A stretch of 64,000 nt of DNA from Methylobacterium sp. R2-1 (GTDB lineage Bacteria; Pseudomonadota; Alphaproteobacteria; Rhizobiales; Beijerinckiaceae), in NCBI RefSeq assembly GCF_014191355.1, contig NZ_JACHWM010000005.1, forward strand, positions 124,001-188,000, written 5' to 3'. This document shows positions 38,752-48,357 of the stretch, piece by piece; within the stretch, counting starts at the first letter, position 1; every line of letters begins with the position of its first letter. The notes under the pieces are model-generated. The model ran no database searches. It worked only from the letters and a program-made list of their open reading frames with translations, and was not told where the DNA came from. A program made the translations under genes and the position numbers.

Positions 38752-40296
38752 TCACCCCTCCACCTGAGACCAGAACCCACTCTTGCGTCCATGCGCTTTT
38801 CGATGCTTCGCCACGTAATCCGCGTGGCTCGGCGTGAGGTCGCCCGGCGCCAGGTCCCGCGCGAGTTCGCCGAGACGGGTCAGGTGGCGGGCGCCGTGGC
38901 CGTAGGCGGGCGAGCGGGCACGCTCAAGGATGTCGTCGATGAGCGCACGGTAGAGCACGCTCGCCGCCAGCGGGTGGTCCGGCTCCAGCGCCTCGGCGGC
39001 GGGGGCCAGCAACTCCCAGATACGGCCTGACCACTCTTCGCGCCGGTCGAGCACGAGCCGCGCGGCGCGGTCCAGGTTCGGCCAGCGCACCAGGAAGTAG
39101 AGGCCGCCATGCGGGTCCTTGCGGCTCGCGGCATGGGCAAAGGCGCGCTCCAGCGCCTCCTCGTCCTCGAAATCCGGCAGGCGGGCAAGGTAATCGCGCA
39201 AGGCCTGCGGATCGAGACTTTTCTCGAACCGCGACCAGCGCAGGCCCTGCGCCTCATCCGTGCGGCCGAGCGCGTCGAGGATGCGGATCTCGACGGCTTC
39301 CCGCTCACGCTCCGGCCCCTGAGAATCGAAGCTGCCGGCCACCAAATCCTCTCGGGTCACCAAAGTGGGTCCGCGCTTCTGCTCCTGGCGGATCCACTCG
39401 AGGGCTTCCGCGGCGCGTCCGGCCGCCAGCAGGCGCTCGGCCACGGCAACGCGGTCGGGCCGCTCGGGCGACATCTCCAATTCGAGGGCGACGAACGCGT
39501 CGGCGTCACCGCGGGCATCGGCGATGGCTTGACGCAGACGGTTCAGGCTCAGGCGGCGATACCGGCGCTCCCAATCCTGGCCCGCCGTCTCGAATGCAGC
39601 CGTGCCGGACGACTTTCGAACGGAGGCGGGAAGCGCCGCGAGGGCTTCGACAAGGCGCGCGTCGAGCGGTTCGAGCGCCTCCTTCGGCAGGTTCGGCAGC
39701 AGATCGACCAGCAGCGCGCCGATGAGGCCGAAACCGTCGCGGTCGAGACCGTCGAGAGCGCGGGTCGCGAAGCCGAGTGCGGCCTCTGCCGAGAGCCCCG
39801 CCGCGAGCCCCGCGGCGGCTTCGGCGGCGGCCTCGTAGATGCCGTGCACCTGCCCGCTGGAATCGTCCACCCGCTCCAGCGTCACGTCCGCACTCCGCAG
39901 GAAGCGCAGCAGCCGCTCGAGGGCCATCTCGGTGTCGAGCGGCTTCAGATCGGAGAGGATGGTGGCCAGCGTGGCGTCGAGGTCGGCGGTGAAGGCCCTG
40001 CGCTTCTGCCAGTCGATGTAGCCGCGGGCTTTTTCGAGCGCCGAGAGGCGACGGTCGATCAGGGCCGCCACCCTGTCCGGACCTTGGAGCGCGGCAAGCG
40101 CGGCGCTCACCCGCTTCTTGAAAGGAGCGCTCTGGCCCACCTCTTCGAGGATCAGGGCAATGAGCCGCTCCTGACTGAGCGCCGCGAGGCTTTCCGCCGT
40201 CGGCGTGGTGCTGCGGGACTTTTTTCTCGGGTTCGATTCAGTCGACGATTTTGCTGACGCCGCGCTCTCGACCGCCGCCTTCGCCCGTCGCGCCAT
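38752..40296 (-). CDS. DUF6880-like hypothetical protein
   Basis: Helical protein of 514 residues with no enzymatic motif. The Ala/Ser-rich start is followed by a region of alternating helices (LIALILEEVGQSAPFKKRVS) and the family-like LRWSRFEKSLDPQALRDYLA and RLPDFEDEEALERAFAHAAS. The assignment to DUF6880 is from memory and not checked. It lies 31 bases downstream of mutT and may be the last gene of the argJ operon. Confidence 0.65.
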   Translation of the reverse strand: MARRAKAAVESAASAKSSTESNPRKKSRSTTPTAESLAALSQERLIALILEEVGQSAPFKKRVSAALAALQGPDRVAALIDRRLSALEKARGYIDWQKRRAFTADLDATLATILSDLKPLDTEMALERLLRFLRSADVTLERVDDSSGQVHGIYEAAAEAAAGLAAGLSAEAALGFATRALDGLDRDGFGLIGALLVDLLPNLPKEALEPLDARLVEALAALPASVRKSSGTAAFETAGQDWERRYRRLSLNRLRQAIADARGDADAFVALELEMSPERPDRVAVAERLLAAGRAAEALEWIRQEQKRGPTLVTREDLVAGSFDSQGPEREREAVEIRILDALGRTDEAQGLRWSRFEKSLDPQALRDYLARLPDFEDEEALERAFAHAASRKDPHGGLYFLVRWPNLDRAARLVLDRREEWSGRIWELLAPAAEALEPDHPLAASVLYRALIDDILERARSPAYGHGARHLTRLGELARDLAPGDLTPSHADYVAKHRKAHGRKSGFWSQVEG

Positions 40297-40327
40297 CGCT
40301 CCCGCCCCTCTTCACGCTCGGGTCCGG

Positions 40328-40744
40328 TCAGGGTCCGAGCAGATCGATCAGGAAGGGGATCAGCGGCAGGTCGGCCGGCGGCATCGGCAGGTCGCGCAGG
40401 CCGCCCGGGCGTACCCAACGGAGCGCCTGCGACTCGCGTGACTGCGGAAACCCTTCCCAGCGCCGGCAGATGTAGAGCGGCATCAGCAGGTGGAAATCCG
40501 GATAGGCGTGGCTGGCGAAGGTGAGCGGTGCGAGGCACGGCTCCTTCACCGTGATGCCGAGTTCCTCGGCGAGTTCGCGGATCAGCGTCTCCTCAGGCCG
40601 CTCGCCGGGCTCGACCTTGCCGCCGGGAAACTCCCACAGACCGGCCAGCGTCTTGCCCTCAGGACGCTGGGCCATCAGCACCCGGCCGTCGGCATCGACC
40701 AGGGCCGCCGCGACGACGAGAACAAGCTTCACGGGAACGCTCAT
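40328..40744 (-). CDS. mutT: NUDIX hydrolase, MutT-like
   Basis: Probably cleans oxidised nucleotides such as 8-oxo-dGTP. The 138-residue product carries the full Nudix box within GGKVEPGERPEETLIRELAE followed by ELGI. FPGGKVEPGE and LLMPLYICRRWEG fit the (deoxy)nucleoside-triphosphate pyrophosphohydrolase group. Its ATG overlaps the SIMPL gene stop by four bases. Linkage of argJ and mutT is common in Alphaproteobacteria. Confidence 0.92.
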   Translation of the reverse strand: MSVPVKLVLVVAAALVDADGRVLMAQRPEGKTLAGLWEFPGGKVEPGERPEETLIRELAEELGITVKEPCLAPLTFASHAYPDFHLLMPLYICRRWEGFPQSRESQALRWVRPGGLRDLPMPPADLPLIPFLIDLLGP

Positions 40745-41463
40745 CGGCCGATCGCGAACACGGCTTCGACTTCCGCCGAGGTCTCGATCGAACCCGCTTC
40801 CACCGGTACGGCGGTTCGGCCGCGGGGGGCCGCCGCCTTCATCGCCAGGCCGTAGGGCACGGGCCGAGGCGCTTCGGCCCGCGGCGGCGATTCGATCGAG
40901 AGAACGGTCCCGAGCCTCACACCGGTCGCCTCGGCGATGCGCTCGGCCTGGGCACGGGCATCCTTGACGGCGGCCACCTGCACGGCGGCATCCGCAGCCG
41001 CCGGGTCTCGCAGGCCGAAGCTGATCCCCTGAATCCGGTTGGCGCCGGAGTCGAGGGTCCTCCGCATCAATTCGCCGAGCTTGCCCATCGCGGCCAAGCG
41101 CACCCGCACGCGGTTGCTCGCGGTGTAGCCGTCGTCGCGCTCGCCCATCGTTCCATCGGGCAGGCGGACAGTCTTCGTCCGCGGCTGCAGGGTGATCGAG
41201 GAGGTGCCGATATCGGCGTCCGCCACGCCCATCTCCTTCGCCGTCGCCACGATGCCCTTCGCGGCTTGGCTCGCGGCATCAAGGGCGGCGGCCGGCGTCG
41301 CGCCGGGGCTCTCGACGCCGATCTCCACCGACGCGAAGTCCGGCGCGACCTCCTGCGAGGCCCGGCCGATCACCCGGATGCGGCCGGCCTCGTCATCGGC
41401 CGCGGCGGGTGCCACCGCTACGGTGAGAAGCAGGAGAGAAGCTGCAAGCGCATAGAGCTTCAC
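40741..41463 (-). CDS. SIMPL domain (DUF541) periplasmic protein
   Basis: Exported protein of 240 residues. The GTG start at 41463 is followed by a signal peptide ([20 protein letters not shown]). The SIMPL domain follows with [20 protein letters not shown], the alternating [20 protein letters not shown] and the [20 protein letters not shown] segment, all typical. The start overlaps the argJ stop (GTGA) and the stop overlaps the mutT start (ATGA), indicating a coupled operon. The domain's function is not well defined. Confidence 0.88.
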   Translation of the reverse strand: MKLYALAASLLLLTVAVAPAAADDEAGRIRVIGRASQEVAPDFASVEIGVESPGATPAAALDAASQAAKGIVATAKEMGVADADIGTSSITLQPRTKTVRLPDGTMGERDDGYTASNRVRVRLAAMGKLGELMRRTLDSGANRIQGISFGLRDPAAADAAVQVAAVKDARAQAERIAEATGVRLGTVLSIESPPRAEAPRPVPYGLAMKAAAPRGRTAVPVEAGSIETSAEVEAVFAIGR

Positions 41464-42704
41464 GAGCGATAGTCTCCGTTGATGGCTACGTAGGCTTTGG
41501 TGAGGTCGCACGTCCAGACGCGGGCGCGGCCCTGGCCGAGGCCGAGATCGATCCGTACGGTGATCTCGGGCCGCCGCATCACCGCGCTCGCCGCCTCCTC
41601 GCTGTAATCGGGATCGCGGGCGCCCTGCACCGCGACGCGCACGTCGCCGAACCAGATCGCGAGGCGGTCGCGGTCGGCGGGCTCGCCGGCCTTGCCGACC
41701 GCCATCACCACCCGGCCCCAATTGGCATCTTCGCCGGCCACCGCCGTCTTCACCAGGGGCGAGTTGGCGATCGACATCGCGATACGGTGGGCGGAGGGAT
41801 CGCTCTCGGCGCCCTCGACCTCGACGGTCACGAGCTTGTTGGCGCCCTCCCCGTCGCGGGCGACGAGCTGCGCCAGTTCGATCAGCAGATCGTCAAGAGC
41901 GGCGCGGAAGCCGGCGAGCCGGGGATCATCGGCACGGGTGACAGCCGCGTTGCCCGCCGCACCGGTGGCGAAGAGCAGCAGCGTGTCGGAGGTGGAGGTG
42001 TCGCCGTCCACCGTCACGCAATTGAACGAGGTCTTGGTGCCCTCACTCAACAGCGCCTGCAGCACGTCCTGCGGGAGCGCCGCATCGGTGAAGGCGAAAG
42101 AGAGCATCGTCGCCATGTCGGGAGCGATCATGCCGGCCCCCTTGGCAATGCCATTGATCGTCACCGGCACACCGTCGATTTCGACCCGGCGCGTGGCGAG
42201 CTTCGGGAACGTGTCGGTCGTCATGATGGCCTTGGCCGCCTGCGTCCAGGCCTCGGCCCCACCCTCGGCGCGGGCAGCACAATCGGCCAGAACGCCCTCG
42301 AACTTGCGCGCGTCGAGCGGCTCGCCGATCACACCGGTGGAGGCGATCATCACCGCCTCCGGGGCACAAGCGGCGGCACGCCCGGCGATGCCGGCGGTCA
42401 GCGCCACGGCCTCACGACCCTTCAGCCCGGTGAAGGCGTTGGCATTGCCCGAATTGACGACGAGCGCCCGCGCGCCCTTGCGAGCCTTCAGCGCGTCTCG
42501 GCACCAATCCACCGGAGCCGAGGGGCAGCGCGACCGGGTGAACACACCCGCCACTTCCGTACCTTCGGCCAGAGCCACGTAGAGCACGTCCGTACGGTCC
42601 TTGTAGCGGATACCGGCCTGGGCCGTGGCGAGGCGCACACCCGCGATCTCCGGCAGCAACGGCGACGTGGCGGGTGCCAGGGGGGAGATTTCGGTGGATG
42701 ACAT
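41460..42704 (-). CDS. argJ: Bifunctional glutamate N-acetyltransferase / amino-acid acetyltransferase
   Basis: Recycles acetyl from N-acetylornithine to glutamate in arginine synthesis. The 414-residue precursor autocleaves before the Thr in [18 protein letters not shown] (the ATML motif). The N-terminal [20 protein letters not shown] and the C-terminal [19 protein letters not shown] segments are characteristic. ATG 42704 is chosen; the longer upstream extension is not conserved. It heads the leftward argJ-SIMPL-mutT operon. Confidence 0.95.
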   Translation of the reverse strand: MSSTEISPLAPATSPLLPEIAGVRLATAQAGIRYKDRTDVLYVALAEGTEVAGVFTRSRCPSAPVDWCRDALKARKGARALVVNSGNANAFTGLKGREAVALTAGIAGRAAACAPEAVMIASTGVIGEPLDARKFEGVLADCAARAEGGAEAWTQAAKAIMTTDTFPKLATRRVEIDGVPVTINGIAKGAGMIAPDMATMLSFAFTDAALPQDVLQALLSEGTKTSFNCVTVDGDTSTSDTLLLFATGAAGNAAVTRADDPRLAGFRAALDDLLIELAQLVARDGEGANKLVTVEVEGAESDPSAHRIAMSIANSPLVKTAVAGEDANWGRVVMAVGKAGEPADRDRLAIWFGDVRVAVQGARDPDYSEEAASAVMRRPEITVRIDLGLGQGRARVWTCDLTKAYVAINGDYRS

Positions 42705-43087
42705 CGGTCGTCGGCTCCGTCTCGTACCCGTTCTCGCCCATTTGGCCGCGTCGGGAGGCGCGGCCTCGCACGCGAAGGCGACACGGGCATGAAGCTTGAG
42801 GTCGCGGGCCGCTGTCTTGCGCCCGCCGAGCCTCGCGTCAACACGTGGCGCGCGCGGCCCACCATGGCGAGAGCCTCTGCCGCCCTGCCGCGCTGCCCGC
42901 ACGCCCTCAACTAAAGGTAGTCAACGGCGTTGGACAGGTCCGAGGGCGAGAGAGCCAGCCGCACAACTTTTGATTGGCAAGACGAGAGAGCGTGTCGTCG
43001 AGTCTTGCCGAGTGTACCTGGAGGGTGCACCGGCGGTGTCACCGGTCCGTGACGCTTGAATGCACTGTGCGATCTGCGTAACCTAGA
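42705..43087. other. 383-base divergent intergenic region
   Basis: No gene I can support. It contains the upstream sequences of argJ and of the receiver-like gene. An 8-bp inverted repeat, GGCAAGAC at 42976-42983 and GTCTTGCC at 43002-43009, lies closer to the receiver gene and could be an operator or a hairpin. Other open frames here look random. Confidence 0.45.
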
Positions 43088-43561
43088 ATGATGCAGCGCA
43101 CCCTAGACCGTGAGGACGCGAAGATCGACCGGGCTCCCGTGCGCACGGCCGGCCCGATCGCCGGAGCCGGCGCACCGCGCAGTTGCTACGGTGTGCAAGT
43201 GCTGATCGCGGGGCGCCGCAAGCAGTGGCGCGACGAGGTCGGCGGTCAGATCCGCCGGGCGGGCTACAGCGCGATCAGCGTCGATTCGGCCGTCGATGCC
43301 CTCACGGTGCTCGTGCTCGGACTGCCGGTCGACGTTCTCGTGACCGATGCCGAATTGCACGGCTCTCTCGGGCTCAGCGAACTCGCGGCGGAGGCACGGG
43401 CGCTGCGCCCGACACTGGGCATCGTCGTCGCGTGCGACTCGGCCGTCCGCGATTGTGCCGACCTCGTGCCTGCGGATGCGCTTCTGGTGTCCCGCCCCTG
43501 CGAGGAGGAGGCGGTCGCCTCGTCGGTGCGCGAGATGCTGGCCGCCCGCGCCGTCTCCTAA
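43088..43561 (+). CDS. Degenerate receiver-domain protein
   Basis: Single-domain CheY-like protein of 157 residues. The core begins at GVQVLIAGRRKQWRDEVGGQ, where the usual acidic pair after the first strand is missing. The predicted phosphoacceptor Asp87 is retained (VLVTDAEL). The Thr/Ser position reads VVACDSA and the conserved Lys reads SRPCEEE. No output domain or kinase gene is nearby. It may act as a pseudo-receiver that binds partners without classical phosphorylation. The N-terminal 33 residues are unconserved; ATG 43091 is an alternative. Confidence 0.7.
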   Translation: MMQRTLDREDAKIDRAPVRTAGPIAGAGAPRSCYGVQVLIAGRRKQWRDEVGGQIRRAGYSAISVDSAVDALTVLVLGLPVDVLVTDAELHGSLGLSELAAEARALRPTLGIVVACDSAVRDCADLVPADALLVSRPCEEEAVASSVREMLAARAVS

Positions 43562-43649
43562 TCCCTCCGGCCTCTCGCATGCGCGACGATCGGGCTCGTA
43601 CCCGGCGGCCAGCCGTGTGTGGCAGCCTCGGCCCCGGAGGACCAAAGCC

Positions 43650-44216
43650 ATGACGATTCGCCGCCGGGACTGCCTTGCGATGTTTGCCGTTCTCGCGGCG
43701 GGCCGCGCCCCGATCGCCGCCCAGGCCGCTGAGGCCGGGCCGGCTGCCGCCTTCGCCTTCGACAAGCCGGACGGCGGCCGCCTTCCGCTCTCGGCCTATG
43801 CGGGCAAACCCGTCCTCGTCGTCAACACCGCCACCGCCTGCGGCTACGCTCCGCAATTTACCGGCCTCCAGGGTCTCTGGACCCGGTTCGGCGAACGCGG
43901 TCTGACGGTGATTGCGGTGCCCTCCCCCGATTTCGGCAATCAGGAGCCCCTCGACGGCGCCGCCATCGCTGAGGCCGCCCGGAAAAACCACGGCGTCACC
44001 TTCCCGGTCGCGGACAAGACCCATGTCCGCGGGCCTGCGGCGCATCCATTCTACCGCTGGGCGGCAGAGCAGAAGCCGGGGCAGAGCCCGCAATGGAACT
44101 TCCACAAATATCTGATCGGCCGCGACGGCACCTTGCGCGCTGCCTTCGCGACTCAGGTCGATCCGAGCGACCCGCGCATCGTCAGTGCGATCGTCGCGGA
44201 GTTGGTACAGGCCTGA
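43650..44216 (+). CDS. Exported glutathione-peroxidase-like protein
   Basis: Thiol peroxidase of 188 residues. The N-terminus has RRRDCLAMFAVLAAG and cleavage around AQA, suggesting Tat or Sec export. The active-site Cys64 lies in NTATACGYAPQFTGLQ. Gln98 is in FGNQEP, and Trp149/Asn150 in QWNFHKYLIG complete the Cys-Gln-Trp-Asn tetrad. The usual FPCNQF segment is changed to VPSPDF, so the second cysteine of thioredoxin-dependent members is absent. The reducing partner is therefore uncertain. Confidence 0.88.
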   Translation: MTIRRRDCLAMFAVLAAGRAPIAAQAAEAGPAAAFAFDKPDGGRLPLSAYAGKPVLVVNTATACGYAPQFTGLQGLWTRFGERGLTVIAVPSPDFGNQEPLDGAAIAEAARKNHGVTFPVADKTHVRGPAAHPFYRWAAEQKPGQSPQWNFHKYLIGRDGTLRAAFATQVDPSDPRIVSAIVAELVQA

Positions 44217-44243
44217 GGCGTGGCCCCTCGATCCCTAACTCCC

Positions 44244-44468
44244 TCATCGACTCGGAACGTCGGCCGGCGGCAGCAATCCCCGTTCGACCCGTTTCGGTGG
44301 CAGCGGCCGCTTGGCGCGCGGGGCGTGAAGATGCCGGTCCTGCTCTGTGACGCGCGGCGGCGCGGAGGAATAGTTCGAGGCGAAGGGATTCGGCGGCACG
44401 CCCTGGGCAAGAGCAGGCGAGGCCGCGAGGCAGAGGCTCGCAACGGCGAAGACGGTGCTCGAACGCAT
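44244..44468 (-). CDS. Small secreted hypothetical protein
   Basis: Leftward product of 74 residues with a clear signal peptide (SSTVFAVASLCLAASPALAQ). A Pro/Arg-rich mature part (PNPFASNYSSAPPRVTEQD, then KRPLPPKRVERGLLPP) follows. ATG 44468 was chosen because it begins the signal peptide; the frame is open further upstream but overlaps the divergent gene at 44568. No family recognised. Confidence 0.6.
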   Translation of the reverse strand: MRSSTVFAVASLCLAASPALAQGVPPNPFASNYSSAPPRVTEQDRHLHAPRAKRPLPPKRVERGLLPPADVPSR

Positions 44469-44567
44469 CGGCGGTGAAATTCCGGTCGGTTGAGACTCGC
44501 GCCCTGACGGGGCTCGTCCCCACATCCCACCGGGCCGCGTCATCATTGCGGCCGGAGAGACCGGACC

Positions 44568-44795
44568 ATGGAACCGCACAGTTTCGAACAGGACGGCATC
44601 GTCTACGAGGTCCACTTCGAGCGAACACCGGACGGCTGGATCGCCCGCGTCCAGCCCGAGGACAGTGCGCAGGCGCATGTCTTCGCCTTTCCCAACGGCG
44701 TCGGCTTCGATCCGGACGACGTGCGCGGCTCCCTGATCGCGGGCTGCGAAGCCGCCGTGGCGCGCATCCCGCGCCGTGCGCCGACGCGGCATTGA
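44568..44795 (+). CDS. Small hypothetical protein (75 residues)
   Basis: Compact product with alternating beta-like segments (SFEQDGIVYEVHFERTPDG, then WIARVQPED and VFAFPNGVGFDPDDV). The C-terminus is basic. No signal peptide. It precedes the DUF2188 gene by 88 bases on the same strand. The family is not recognised; codon-position bias and clean limits support it. Confidence 0.55.
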   Translation: MEPHSFEQDGIVYEVHFERTPDGWIARVQPEDSAQAHVFAFPNGVGFDPDDVRGSLIAGCEAAVARIPRRAPTRH

Positions 44796-44883
44796 GGCGG
44801 GGAAGCGGAACCTCCGGCATTTCGACTGGTTCGGGCTCCAGCACGCGCGACAAAAGCGCGCCGGAAACCAACGGGATGTTCCG

Positions 44884-45126
44884 ATGACCGAAGTGACCTA
44901 TCACATCGTCGAGCACGACGGCGGCTTCGCCTACAAGGTCGGCGACGTCTTTTCCGAGACCTTCCCGAGCCGGCAGGAGGCGCTTCAGGCGGCGCAGGCG
45001 GCGGCCGCCGAACAGCAGGTGCCGGGCTCGACCGAGGGCATCCGCTACCAGGACGGGAGCGGGCAGTGGCACGACGAGACCGCGCAGGGCAACGACCGCC
45101 CGGTGGCCAAGGTCGCGGACGACTGA
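44884..45126 (+). CDS. DUF2188 family protein
   Basis: Small protein of 80 residues. The pattern YHIVEHDGGFAYKVGDVFSE and a following helix rich in Gln/Ala (SRQEALQAAQAAAAEQQ) fit DUF2188. GIRYQDGSGQWHDE is the usual C-terminal strand. It ends six bases before the stop of the converging putA gene. Function unknown. Confidence 0.75.
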   Translation: MTEVTYHIVEHDGGFAYKVGDVFSETFPSRQEALQAAQAAAAEQQVPGSTEGIRYQDGSGQWHDETAQGNDRPVAKVADD

Positions 45127-45132
45127 CGCCCC

Positions 45133-48100
45133 TCACCCGTCCAGCGTGATGAGCCCGACGCTGCCGCCCGCCGCCGCCGTGTTGACGGTCAGCGTCCGCT
45201 CGGTGGCGAAGCGGGCGAGGTAATGCGGGCCGCCGGCCTTCGGGCCGGTGCCCGACAGGCCGGTTCCGCCGAAGGGCTGGCTCCCGACCACGGCGCCGAT
45301 CATATTGCGGTTCACGTAGACGTTGCCGTGCGGCAGGGTCTCGGTAATCCGCTCCGCCGCCTCTTCGATGCGCGAGTGGATGCCGAGGGTGAGCCCGTAA
45401 CCGCTGGCCCGGATCTCTTCGACAACCCGCGCCAGGCCGTTCGCCGGATAGCGGACGACGTGAAGGACCGGCCCGAACACTTCTTTTCGCAGATCCGAGA
45501 CGCGGCCGATCTCGAACATGTGGGGCGCCACGTATAGCCCGTTTGGTGCCACCCCGGAGAAGTGCGGGCGCGCCGAGGCGGTCATGGACGTGATATGCGC
45601 GTCGAGCCTCTCCTTGGCCCCCGCGTCGATTACCGGGCCGAGATCGGTGGCGAGATCGCGCGGATCACCGACCTTCAGTTCCCGCGCCGCCCCGGCCACC
45701 GCCGCGATCATCCGGTCGGCCACGTCCTCCTGCACGAGGAGAAGCCGCAGGGCCGAGCAGCGCTGGCCGGCGGAACGGAAGGCCGAGACCACCACGTCGT
45801 CGGCCACCTGCTCGGGCAGCGCCGTGGCGTCGACGATCATCGCGTTGATGCCGCCAGTCTCGGCGACCAGCGGCAGGATTGCGCCGTCGCGGGCGGCGAG
45901 CGTCCGATTGATCTGCTGTGCGGTCGCCGTCGAGCCGGTGAAGACGACGCCGGAGAGCGCCGGATGCCCGATCAGTGCGGCGCCGGTCTCGGGGCCACCG
46001 GGGACGAGATTCAGGGCACTGCCCGGAATGCCGGACCCGTGCAGCAGGCGCACGGCGAGGTCGGCCACCAGCGGCGTCTGCGGCGCGGGCTTCGCGACCA
46101 CGGCATTCCCCGCCATCAGCGCCGCGGCGACCTGCCCCGTGAAGATGGCGAGCGGGAAGTTCCATGGCGAGACCGCGACGAACACGCCCCGCCCGACGAG
46201 GCGCAGGCTGTTGGCCTCGCCCGCCGGGCCGGGCAGGTCCTGCGGCTCGGAGAACAGGTGCCGGCCCTGCGCCGCGTAGTAGCGCAGGAAGTCGATCGCC
46301 TCGCGCCACTCGGCCAGGGCATCGTCGAGGGTCTTGCCGGCCTCGGCTTGCAGCAGGTGAAGGAGCCGGCCCTGCTCCCGCAGGAATGCGTCGGCAGCCC
46401 GCTCCAGGCAGGCGGAGCGTTCGCGGGCGGGCGTCCTCGTCCAGGCGGGAAAGCCGCGCGCGGCCGCCTCCATGGCGAGCGCCGCCGTCGCGGGATCCGA
46501 CTCGATGACGCTGCCGATCATCGTCGCGTCGATCGGGCTGACCACCGGCCGGGCGCGGCCGGTCCCGGCGGTCCCGTCGATGATCGGCGCGGCCTCGGCC
46601 GGTCCGGCAGCCCGTGCAACGGCGTCGGTCAGCCGCCGGAGCGCCGCGCCATCGCCGAAGGCAAGTCCTGGGGAGTTGCGCCGCTCGGGCCCGAACAGGT
46701 CGCGCGGCAGCGGGATCCTGGGATGCCGGGCCTGCGAGGGCGTCTCGACCAGGTTTTGGGGACGGGCGAGGAGTTCGGCCACCGGCACCGCCGGATCGGC
46801 GGCGCGGGCGACGAAGGAGGAATTCGCCCCGTTCTCCAGCAACCGGCGGACGAGATAGGCGAGCAATTCGCGGTGGCCCCCGACCGGCGCGTAGACGCGC
46901 TGGCCGATGCCGGGGGCCCGCTCGGCGAGCCGCTGATAGAGCCCCTCGCCCATGCCGTGCAGGCGCTGGAACTCGAAGCCGGCCTCTTCCGTCGCCGGCC
47001 GGTCGAGGAGCCCGGCGAGTCCGAGCACGCTCGCGACCGTCAGCGCGTTGTGGGTGGCGAATTGCGGGTAGAGGCGGGGGCGGTGGGCAAGCAGCCGCCG
47101 GGCGGCGGCCAGATAGTTCAGGTCCGTCATCGCCTTGCGGGTGAAGACGGGATAGTCGGGCGCGCCTTGCGTCTGGGCGAGCTTCACCTCGGTGTCCCAG
47201 TACGCACCCTTGACGAGGCGCACCATCAGCCGGCGGTCGTGCCTCTCGGCGAGCGCGGCGACATGATCGATCACCGGAAGGCATCGCTTCGAATAGGCCT
47301 GGATCGCCAGCCCGAACCCGTCCCAGCCGGCGAGCGCCGGATCGGCCAGCACCGCGGCGAACACGTCGAGGGAGAGTTCGAGCCGCTCCGCCTCCTCGGC
47401 ATCAAGGGTGAAGGCGAGATCGTGGGCAAAGGCCGCACGGGCGAGGTCGCGCACCACCGGCACCAGTTCGGCCATCACCCGCGCCTCTTGCGTCGGGGCG
47501 TAGCGCGGATGCAGCGCGGACAGCTTGACCGAGATGCCCGGCCGGGCCGGCAGGGGCGCATTGCCGGCCTCGCGGCCGATCCGCGCGATGGCGCGGGCAT
47601 AGGCTTGGCGGTAGCTCTCGGCGTCCTCGGCCGTGCGGGCGCCCTCGCCCAGCATGTCGAAGGAGTAGCGCGAGCGCCGGGCGCTGCCGGAGCCGGCGCG
47701 CTTGAGCGCCGCATCAATCTCCTCCGCCAGCACGAACTGCCCACCCATCACCCGCATCGCCCGGTGAGCCGCCCCGCGCACGGCAGGGCGGCCCAGGCGG
47801 CGGACCATGCTGCCGAGCGTCGCCTCGGGGGTGTCCTGCGGGCCGACGAGGCGGGCGCCGAGGCCGAGCGCCCAGGAGGCGGCGTGGGCAAGGCCGCTCT
47901 CCGAGCGCACGGCGTGATGGGCGAAATCACCCTCGCGCAGCTTGTCGGCGATCAGCCGATCGGCGGTGGCCGCATCGGGCACCCGCAGCAGCGCCTCGGC
48001 GAGGCTCATCAGGGCCAGCCCCTCGCGGGTCGTCAGGGCGTATTCCCGCAGCAACGCCTCCACGGCGCCGTGGCCGGCATCCGCGCGGATCGCGCCGATC

Positions 48101-48225
48101 AGGTCCGAGGCGAGCCGATCGACCGCCGCCTCCGTCCCGACCGGCAGAGGCGCCTCGCGCAGCAGGGTTTCGGCGAGGGCCGCGTCGTCCGGAGCGTAGG
48201 GAGCCTGAAAGCGGAAAGCGGGCAT
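45133..48225 (-). CDS. putA: Bifunctional proline dehydrogenase / L-glutamate-gamma-semialdehyde dehydrogenase
   Basis: Oxidises proline to glutamate in two steps, membrane-associated with quinone as acceptor. The product has 1030 residues. The PRODH barrel has SVKLSALHPRY and RLVKGAYWDTEVK. The ALDH half has VAVSPWNFPLAIFTG, the catalytic Glu in VAETGGINAMIVD and the Cys in SAGQRCSALRLL. There is no N-terminal RHH DNA-binding domain, so it cannot repress its own gene like E. coli PutA. The ATG at 48225 is preferred; 48240 and 48279 are alternatives. Confidence 0.95.
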   Translation of the reverse strand: MPAFRFQAPYAPDDAALAETLLREAPLPVGTEAAVDRLASDLIGAIRADAGHGAVEALLREYALTTREGLALMSLAEALLRVPDAATADRLIADKLREGDFAHHAVRSESGLAHAASWALGLGARLVGPQDTPEATLGSMVRRLGRPAVRGAAHRAMRVMGGQFVLAEEIDAALKRAGSGSARRSRYSFDMLGEGARTAEDAESYRQAYARAIARIGREAGNAPLPARPGISVKLSALHPRYAPTQEARVMAELVPVVRDLARAAFAHDLAFTLDAEEAERLELSLDVFAAVLADPALAGWDGFGLAIQAYSKRCLPVIDHVAALAERHDRRLMVRLVKGAYWDTEVKLAQTQGAPDYPVFTRKAMTDLNYLAAARRLLAHRPRLYPQFATHNALTVASVLGLAGLLDRPATEEAGFEFQRLHGMGEGLYQRLAERAPGIGQRVYAPVGGHRELLAYLVRRLLENGANSSFVARAADPAVPVAELLARPQNLVETPSQARHPRIPLPRDLFGPERRNSPGLAFGDGAALRRLTDAVARAAGPAEAAPIIDGTAGTGRARPVVSPIDATMIGSVIESDPATAALAMEAAARGFPAWTRTPARERSACLERAADAFLREQGRLLHLLQAEAGKTLDDALAEWREAIDFLRYYAAQGRHLFSEPQDLPGPAGEANSLRLVGRGVFVAVSPWNFPLAIFTGQVAAALMAGNAVVAKPAPQTPLVADLAVRLLHGSGIPGSALNLVPGGPETGAALIGHPALSGVVFTGSTATAQQINRTLAARDGAILPLVAETGGINAMIVDATALPEQVADDVVVSAFRSAGQRCSALRLLLVQEDVADRMIAAVAGAARELKVGDPRDLATDLGPVIDAGAKERLDAHITSMTASARPHFSGVAPNGLYVAPHMFEIGRVSDLRKEVFGPVLHVVRYPANGLARVVEEIRASGYGLTLGIHSRIEEAAERITETLPHGNVYVNRNMIGAVVGSQPFGGTGLSGTGPKAGGPHYLARFATERTLTVNTAAAGGSVGLITLDG

Positions 48226-48357
48226 GGGGCCGTGGACCATGGGAGAGAGTAGCACTCTCACTGTCGTGAGACAGGCCAATTCCGTCCCTTACAGCGCCCG
48301 CGACCCGTAACCTTTTCTGCCGGTTCGGCCGGACGAAGCTCCCCCCGTGCCGCCCCC

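Noticed and set aside
45562..48252. 896-codon plus-strand frame opposite putA
   Set aside because: Gly/Arg-rich shadow; the PRODH and ALDH motifs are on the minus strand.
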